Shown: positions 59,371 through 64,000 of the stretch, in pieces
Layout of the letters: each line of letters begins with the position of its first letter
Position numbering within the stretch: position 1 is the stretch's first letter
Assembly (NCBI GenBank): GCA_016703765.1
Contig: JADJBL010000002.1
Span: 186,001 to 250,000, forward strand
DNA: 64,000 nucleotides
Direction: 5' to 3'
From: Saprospirales bacterium
GTDB lineage: Bacteria > Bacteroidota > Bacteroidia > Chitinophagales > Saprospiraceae
The notes under the pieces: generated by a model
What the model saw: only the letters and a program-made list of their open reading frames with translations
The model's database searches: none
Told to the model about the DNA's origin: nothing
Program-made: the position numbers and the translations under genes

Positions 59371-60681
59371 ATGGCCGGATACTCAAAAAGGAAGTTCGCC
59401 TATGCCATCTTTGGGATCGCCCTGTTCCTGGAATTGGCAATGCAGACGTTTTGGAGAAACCAGTTCGGCCCCTACTGGAGCCCCGCAGTTTGGCTGATCG
59501 CCGGACTGTCGGTTGCCGGGGCGGCCCTTTGGCTCTTTTCCGGTACCAACCATGCCCCCGCGCTCCCCGCAAAGGCGCCCATGCTGCCATTTTGGGGCCA
59601 ATGCCTGGCGATCGCGGTCCTGTTCCTGGCCTGTTGCACCTTCGTGCTGTTTCAGATCTGGCCGGTCTTCGACGAATTTCCCATCGACCCCCTTCAATCG
59701 GACGTGATCCCCTCGATGGAAATTTATGTAAAACGGTTGTTGGGCGGTGAAAAGGTGTACAGAACCCTGCATTTTCCGGGTTGGGACGTAGAGCCCACCT
59801 ATTTTACCATGAACTGGCTGCCCTATGTCGTCCCGGAACTATTGAAGATCGATTACAGGTGGCTCCCGCTGGGTATATTTTACGGCATGACGGGCATTTT
59901 TGTGGGGAGGATGTTGTGGCAGCGCAGGCCCATTGGGGAGGTGGCCCTTAAAACCGTCCTGCCTTTCGGGGCGCTCTGGCTCCTGATCCGGGAGGACCGG
60001 CATATTTTCGGGCATTCGGTCGAACTGACCGCCGTGGGCTTTTATCTATTCCTGGCCCTGACCCTGTTTCACCGGAGGACCTGGCTCATGGCGCTCGGCA
60101 TTGTGCCTTGCCTGCTTTCCCGCTACGCTTTTACGTTTTGGCTGCCCGCCTATTTCGCCATGATCTGGATCGCGAAAGGCTTTGGGCCCGCTTTCCGCAC
60201 CGGGCTATACACTTTGCTTGGGGTGGTGCTTCTGTATATCATTCCATTCTGGATGAAAGACCCCGGGATTCTGACGCGGGGATTGGATTATTACGAAAAA
60301 ACGGCGATAGGTCAGTGGCAGACCCAACCCTGGCAGGAGCCGGGGCAAAAGCCCTTCCACCTGAACAGGGGCCTGAGCTTTTCCCTCGTATTTTTCGACT
60401 ATTGGCCCGGCGCGCTGGAGGATAAGATCGCCGCTGCCCGAAAGGTGCAATTCTGGGTTTGCCTGATCGCCGCTGCCGGCATGCTGATCGGGTTTTATTT
60501 TTGGAAAAAAAGAGGGCTCAAGCCCGAACACTACGGCCTCGTTAGTTTAAAGGCCTATCTGGTCCTGTTCTACGGATTTTTGCACGTACCTTTTTCTTAC
60601 CTGTTTTTGGTGCCCCTGTTCATGTCCCTCCCCTTGCTTTTCGAAGTGGGCAGGGAAAAGTCTAATCTTCCCCCCGGATGA
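59371..60681 (+). CDS. Polytopic membrane protein, GT-C glycosyltransferase-like
   Basis: 436 residues with about eleven hydrophobic spans (FAYAIFGIALFLELAM, CLAIAVLFLACCTFVLFQI, LYTLLGVVLLYIIPFW, LVSLKAYLVLFYGFLHV). A loop after span three contains WPVFDEFPIDPLQSDVIPSM, with an acidic pair near the membrane like the catalytic Asp of GT-C enzymes, and a later EPTYFTMNWLPYV. The pattern resembles DUF2029/mannosyltransferase-type proteins, but the family is not certain. It should act on lipid-linked sugars at the inner membrane if so. Its end overlaps the convergent CotH gene by 20 bases. Confidence 0.65.
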   Translation: MAGYSKRKFAYAIFGIALFLELAMQTFWRNQFGPYWSPAVWLIAGLSVAGAALWLFSGTNHAPALPAKAPMLPFWGQCLAIAVLFLACCTFVLFQIWPVFDEFPIDPLQSDVIPSMEIYVKRLLGGEKVYRTLHFPGWDVEPTYFTMNWLPYVVPELLKIDYRWLPLGIFYGMTGIFVGRMLWQRRPIGEVALKTVLPFGALWLLIREDRHIFGHSVELTAVGFYLFLALTLFHRRTWLMALGIVPCLLSRYAFTFWLPAYFAMIWIAKGFGPAFRTGLYTLLGVVLLYIIPFWMKDPGILTRGLDYYEKTAIGQWQTQPWQEPGQKPFHLNRGLSFSLVFFDYWPGALEDKIAAARKVQFWVCLIAAAGMLIGFYFWKKRGLKPEHYGLVSLKAYLVLFYGFLHVPFSYLFLVPLFMSLPLLFEVGREKSNLPPG

Positions 60682-63600
60682 GCCGCTCCCCGAGTTGCAG
60701 GGTGCATCCCTTTTGAACGGTATACAGGCGCTCCACATCTGTGCTTTTGTGGTTTCGAACGACCAGCCGGGCCGGACCGTATTCGGGTTTTTTCTGAAAC
60801 AGGACAAAGCCGGCGGCGCAGTCCGAGAGCTCGATGTGGTCGGCGATGGCTACCGAATGGTCTTTCACCGCCAGGCCGGTTGGGCTCCGTTCGATCCGGA
60901 TGTCGAAACAGGCCAGGTCAGAGCGCTCGCCTACGCTGATCCCTTTTTCGCCGCAATCTTCAAAGGCGCTGGACTCCAATCTGAGTCGGCTCCCCGAGAG
61001 GTCCAGGCCGTCGTTGGCGCATTTCTTAAACGAGGACCCCCGGATCTCGCCTGTACAGAAATCGCAGTCAAATCCATCGGAAGGCGTGTCGAGGAAAAGG
61101 CATCGGTCCATGTCCACTTTGCATTGCACCAGGTTGAGGGCATCTTCGCTATTTGTGAAACGGAAAATACAGTCTGCCAAACGCACCTCTGCGCCGGAGA
61201 AGGTGACCGCGCCGGTCTGCGTCCAACCTTTCCATTGAAGGGCGCGGAGGCGTTCAAAAACGACGTATTCGAGACTGGAAGCCGCGTTGGGCGCCAGCAC
61301 GGTAAACCCATTGCCGCTCCCGTCGCTGCTGGTGATCAGAACGGGCTCCTCCGGCCTGCCGGAAAGATGAACCGGCGAGGCGCTCAGCAGGCCCCCGCCG
61401 GATATAAAATCCAGGGTCGTGCCGGTGCCCGCTTCCAGGGTATAGCCCTCCGGGACGACGATCATTTCTGCGATGGCGTGGCGTCCTTTCAAAAGCGGAT
61501 GCTTCGGCCCTGGACCTGCCATTTGGCATCGCTTCGGGGCAGGGGCCGGTCAAATAATTCCTGACGGGGGGTGGTGGAGACAGACGGAGGAGAAGATGTG
61601 AGTTTTTGGCGAAAAACAGGGTCGGAACCCGGGAGGCGGTAAACCAGCCAATTCGCACCGGCGGGAAGCTCCGCCAAGCCCGGCTCTGCCCAGCCATTTC
61701 CTGAGACCAGAGCGCCCGATTTCCCGTGAAAATTTTCCAGATCAGCCCAGGCGCCGCTGCTATCCCTGCCCGTTTCCAAAAGAAGCGGGCGGTCTGGCGC
61801 CGCCGGAAACCAAATGGGGGCGGGTAGGGGAGTCCAGGGGCCGTTTTTCTCCCTTGCATACCCCAGCAGTTGAAGAGGGAAATAATGGAGGTTCCGAAGC
61901 CGCCAGGTTCCGGTTTTGGGCGCCCGGTCCGCCACCCAGGAGTAGTTTTCCTGGGGAAGCAACATGGCCCGTTTGTACTGGACCGAGCGGGTGAACTCCT
62001 GTTCCCGGAACGAATACTGGGGGTATTCGCGCAGGAGCGCCAATTCGCGGGGAAGGCGTTCGGCGGAGACAGATTCGAAGAAAGAGCTCAGGAAATCGGG
62101 GCTGGAATACCGGTTCAGGTAGCCGAGGTAGGAGGCCACGAAAGCGGTATCCCGAAAAAGAAGGTCTTGGAGCTCGGCGGGTTTTCGTCCGTCGGGCCCT
62201 GTGTAGCCCTGGATCATAAAAGCAGTCCGGTTGGATGGCCCCGTACCGTATCCGTCAAATCCGACCGGCTCTAAGCGGTCGGTTATGGGGTTGTAGTAAA
62301 AGCGGAGGTTATGCCAGGCGGTGCTGTGGTGGGCATCCATCACATCGGCGATGGCGAAAAAACCTGGCCAGGCGATCGAGGTCAAACAGATTCGAGGCCG
62401 GGCGTAGCCCTTGCCGGAATTGCTCGATCAGGGAGCCGGCCCGCAGGCTCATGGATGCCAGTTCGGGGTTTTCGGCGGTTTTGTCGGGGTCGAAGGGCTC
62501 GATGGCCGCGTTGTTTATGTTGGAAGATTGCAGCCGGATTTCCGGCGACACGGCGCCTGCCAGATCGATCTGTTGCTTGAGGCCGTCCCAAAAGCCGGCT
62601 TCGTCGAGCTTCAGGATGGGCCCTTCCCGCCGGCCCTGGCGTTCGACCAGGTATTTTTCGAAATGCTCTTCCACGGCGTACAGGCCGAGCGATTCGCCGT
62701 TCAGGCGCAGCTCGGCAAAGTCGTATCCGGTGGTAAGCACGCCCTCCTGCTTCCAGCATTCGTGCAGGAGCCATTCGTGGAGGAAGTACCGCGTGCCGGG
62801 GTGCTGGAGGGAGAAGGTTTGCATGCCGTTCCAGAATCCATCCCCGGTAAGGGCCACCCGGAACGACCATTTCCCCTGGTTGAGGTGGTCTAGCCAGTCG
62901 CCTTTGAGCCGCACGCGAATGGGAGCTGGGCTTTCGTTTTCTTTCCAGGTCAATTTCCCTTTGACCCAATCCTCCGGACCGGTTTCCAGCAGCCCGGTCT
63001 GCAGGGCCTCGGCCCGTTTTTTCTCCAGTTTTTCGAGGGAGGGTTTATCAATATAAAGGTCCAATACGGGGAGTTCGAACTCGCTTTCCTGATAGCTCCG
63101 CAGCAGGCTGACTTCGAAATCGTCGAAATAAACGCTGTCCCGGCCGTCGGAAAAAACGTAGACCTGCGTGAACGCCGGCAGATCGCGAAAGGGGATGAAA
63201 AATTGCAGTCTGAGCTGCTCCCAGCCGTTTTCGTCCCGGTGGTAGGAAAAGGGCTGGGTCAGGTAAAAGGGATCATCTCCCCCTTCCGAGCGGGCAGCGA
63301 GGTAGCTGCGATCGCGCGGGCTGCTGAAGCGCCATACGCTGGCCTCGTATAAACTACCGGGTTTCAAATTTTCGAGGCGCACCCCGATGCCGAATTGCAT
63401 TTCCTGGCCTGGCAATAGGCGGCAGGAATACCTTCCGGTGCGGGCGCGTTGGGGGCTTTGGGTATCGCCGTTGTCGAAGAGATAGGCGCCGTCGCGGAAA
63501 AATTTGCCCTCCCGGTATTCGGCCCCGCAAAAGGGCAGGTCGGGGCTCTTCATGCCCGCCCGAAGCCAACTTGATTGCAGAGCTCGGAAGATTGGCAGCC

Positions 63601-63685
63601 CCAGGAACGCGAGGGAAAGCAAAAGGATGGCGGCGAGCCATACGAGGGGCAGCCGCTCTTTTTTTCTGCGGTCTGTCAGGATCAT
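60662..63685 (-). CDS. CotH-like protein fused to a right-handed beta-helix (two frameshifts)
   Basis: Three frames (62309-63685, 61489-62385, 60662-61522) join into about 1007 residues. Residues 20-40 are a membrane anchor (LPLVWLAAILLLSLAFLGLP). A carbohydrate-binding-like beta domain follows, then a CotH kinase-like domain: PVLDLYIDKPSLEKLEKK, IRVRLKGDWLDHLNQGKWSF, ELRLNGESLGLYAVEEHFEK, FFAIADVMDAHHSTAWHNLR, LEPVGFDGYG. The last 290 residues form a parallel beta-helix (SLEYVVFERLRAL, RCLFLDTPSDGFDCDF, GLDLSGSRLRLESSAFEDCG). The frame changes at the T6 run 62358-62363 (one T too many) and at about 61487-61490 (one T too few). CotH-type proteins phosphorylate coat proteins in spores; here an extracytoplasmic role is inferred from the anchor. 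Its start overlaps the upstream gene (ATGA). Confidence 0.8.
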
Positions 63686-64000
63686 ACCATGAGCTCGGGT
63701 TGGTCTACGATGGAAATCCGGGATCCCGGCGCGTATTGCAGGAGTTTATCCTTCACCTCCGACAATTGATCGATGGAGTCGGCCTGGCAGAGGAAGGAAA
63801 GGTCCAGGCCGGGGTCCATGGTGTCCATCCTCTTGAGCTCTACGAAGGGGAACACGGCGCTCAGTATGCCCGATATCTCTACAAGGTCGGTCTTGTCGGT
63901 GTGGAAATTCAGGTAAACAGCTCCGGATCGCCGGGAGGGACCTTTTTCCGATAGGAGATTCTTTGCAAAAAAAAAAGCAGGGCTAATATCAGGACAAAGG
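63682..64000 (-). CDS. DUF4956-like membrane protein, C-terminal part (partial, frameshifted)
   Basis: Cut by the window end. The visible C-terminus reads KTDLVEISGILSAVFPFVEL, MDTMDPGLDLSFLCQADSID, LLQYAPGSRISIVDQPEL, the ferredoxin-like cytoplasmic end of DUF4956 proteins, which sit next to CotH and VTC-domain genes. Upstream of 63950 a membrane span (FVLILALLFF) is read in another frame; adding one base to the A10 run at 63967-63976 (T10 on the minus strand) joins span and domain. Its stop overlaps the CotH start as ATGA, so the two are coupled. Confidence 0.6.
   Translation of the reverse strand, partial: LCPDISPAFFFAKNLLSEKGPSRRSGAVYLNFHTDKTDLVEISGILSAVFPFVELKRMDTMDPGLDLSFLCQADSIDQLSEVKDKLLQYAPGSRISIVDQPELMV

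Noticed and set aside
60834..63056. Several plus-strand frames opposite the CotH gene
   Set aside because: Shadows of the minus-strand CotH/beta-helix frames; no family features and no start signals.

Overview
The window is chromosomal DNA from a Bacteroidota bacterium, most likely of the Saprospiria type (inference; there is no rRNA gene here to place it). Evidence: a FecI/FecR-type ECF sigma/anti-sigma pair driving a TonB receptor with an STN domain and a DUF4249 partner, LytTR two-component regulation, cysteine-poor DksA-like protein, YceI/DUF5777/DUF1573/DUF6340-type proteins, System II cytochrome c maturation (fused CcsBA), and TAnnTTTG-type promoters. No phage, insertion sequence, CRISPR array or rRNA operon was seen.

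Layout. 1-5.1 kb: tail of dapF (+), then a TPR protein, the Tex RNA-binding protein and a fused 2-oxoacid dehydrogenase E1 (all -). 5.2-9.8 kb: DUF1573 protein, dnaA, a membrane metallophosphoesterase, tRNA-Ser(GCT) and tRNA-Pro(TGG). 9.9-16.6 kb: a lipoprotein, then DUF4249 protein / TonB receptor / FecR / ECF sigma and a DUF302 protein (all -). 16.8-32.3 kb: the centrepiece. CcsBA (+) faces a tight six-gene minus-strand operon: a membrane protein that looks like a b-type cytochrome, a membrane-anchored ferredoxin-flavoprotein, a 23-heme cytochrome, a 1919-residue cytochrome with 76 CxxCH motifs by hand count, an outer-membrane beta-barrel and an NrfJ-like OB-fold lipoprotein. Read together these look like an electron conduit from the inner membrane across the periplasm and perhaps through the outer membrane.

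32.4-42.4 kb: patatin lipase, two small membrane proteins, groEL (with an in-frame TAA), NhaD antiporter, a YceI protein, and a propeller sensor kinase with its LytTR regulator. 42.4-47.2 kb: two small cytochrome-like lipoproteins, an OB-fold protein, a second YceI protein and a DUF5777 barrel, then a DksA-like protein and a PepSY-like protein. 47.6-55.6 kb: a membrane protein, fdhD, a DUF7009-like protein, a DUF6340 lipoprotein, then hypF, hypD, hypE (no hypC or hydrogenase subunits in the window). 55.6-64 kb: arginyl-tRNA-protein transferase, two envelope proteins, folC, a GT-C-like membrane protein and a CotH/beta-helix protein preceded by a DUF4956-like gene cut by the window end.

Two window-wide properties matter for any user. 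First, at least eight genes are broken by single-base indels, mostly in short homopolymers, and groEL carries an in-frame stop; the pattern fits sequence or assembly error better than real decay. Second, many intergenic gaps are filled by palindromes built from degenerate 7-9 base tandem words, in several unrelated word families.
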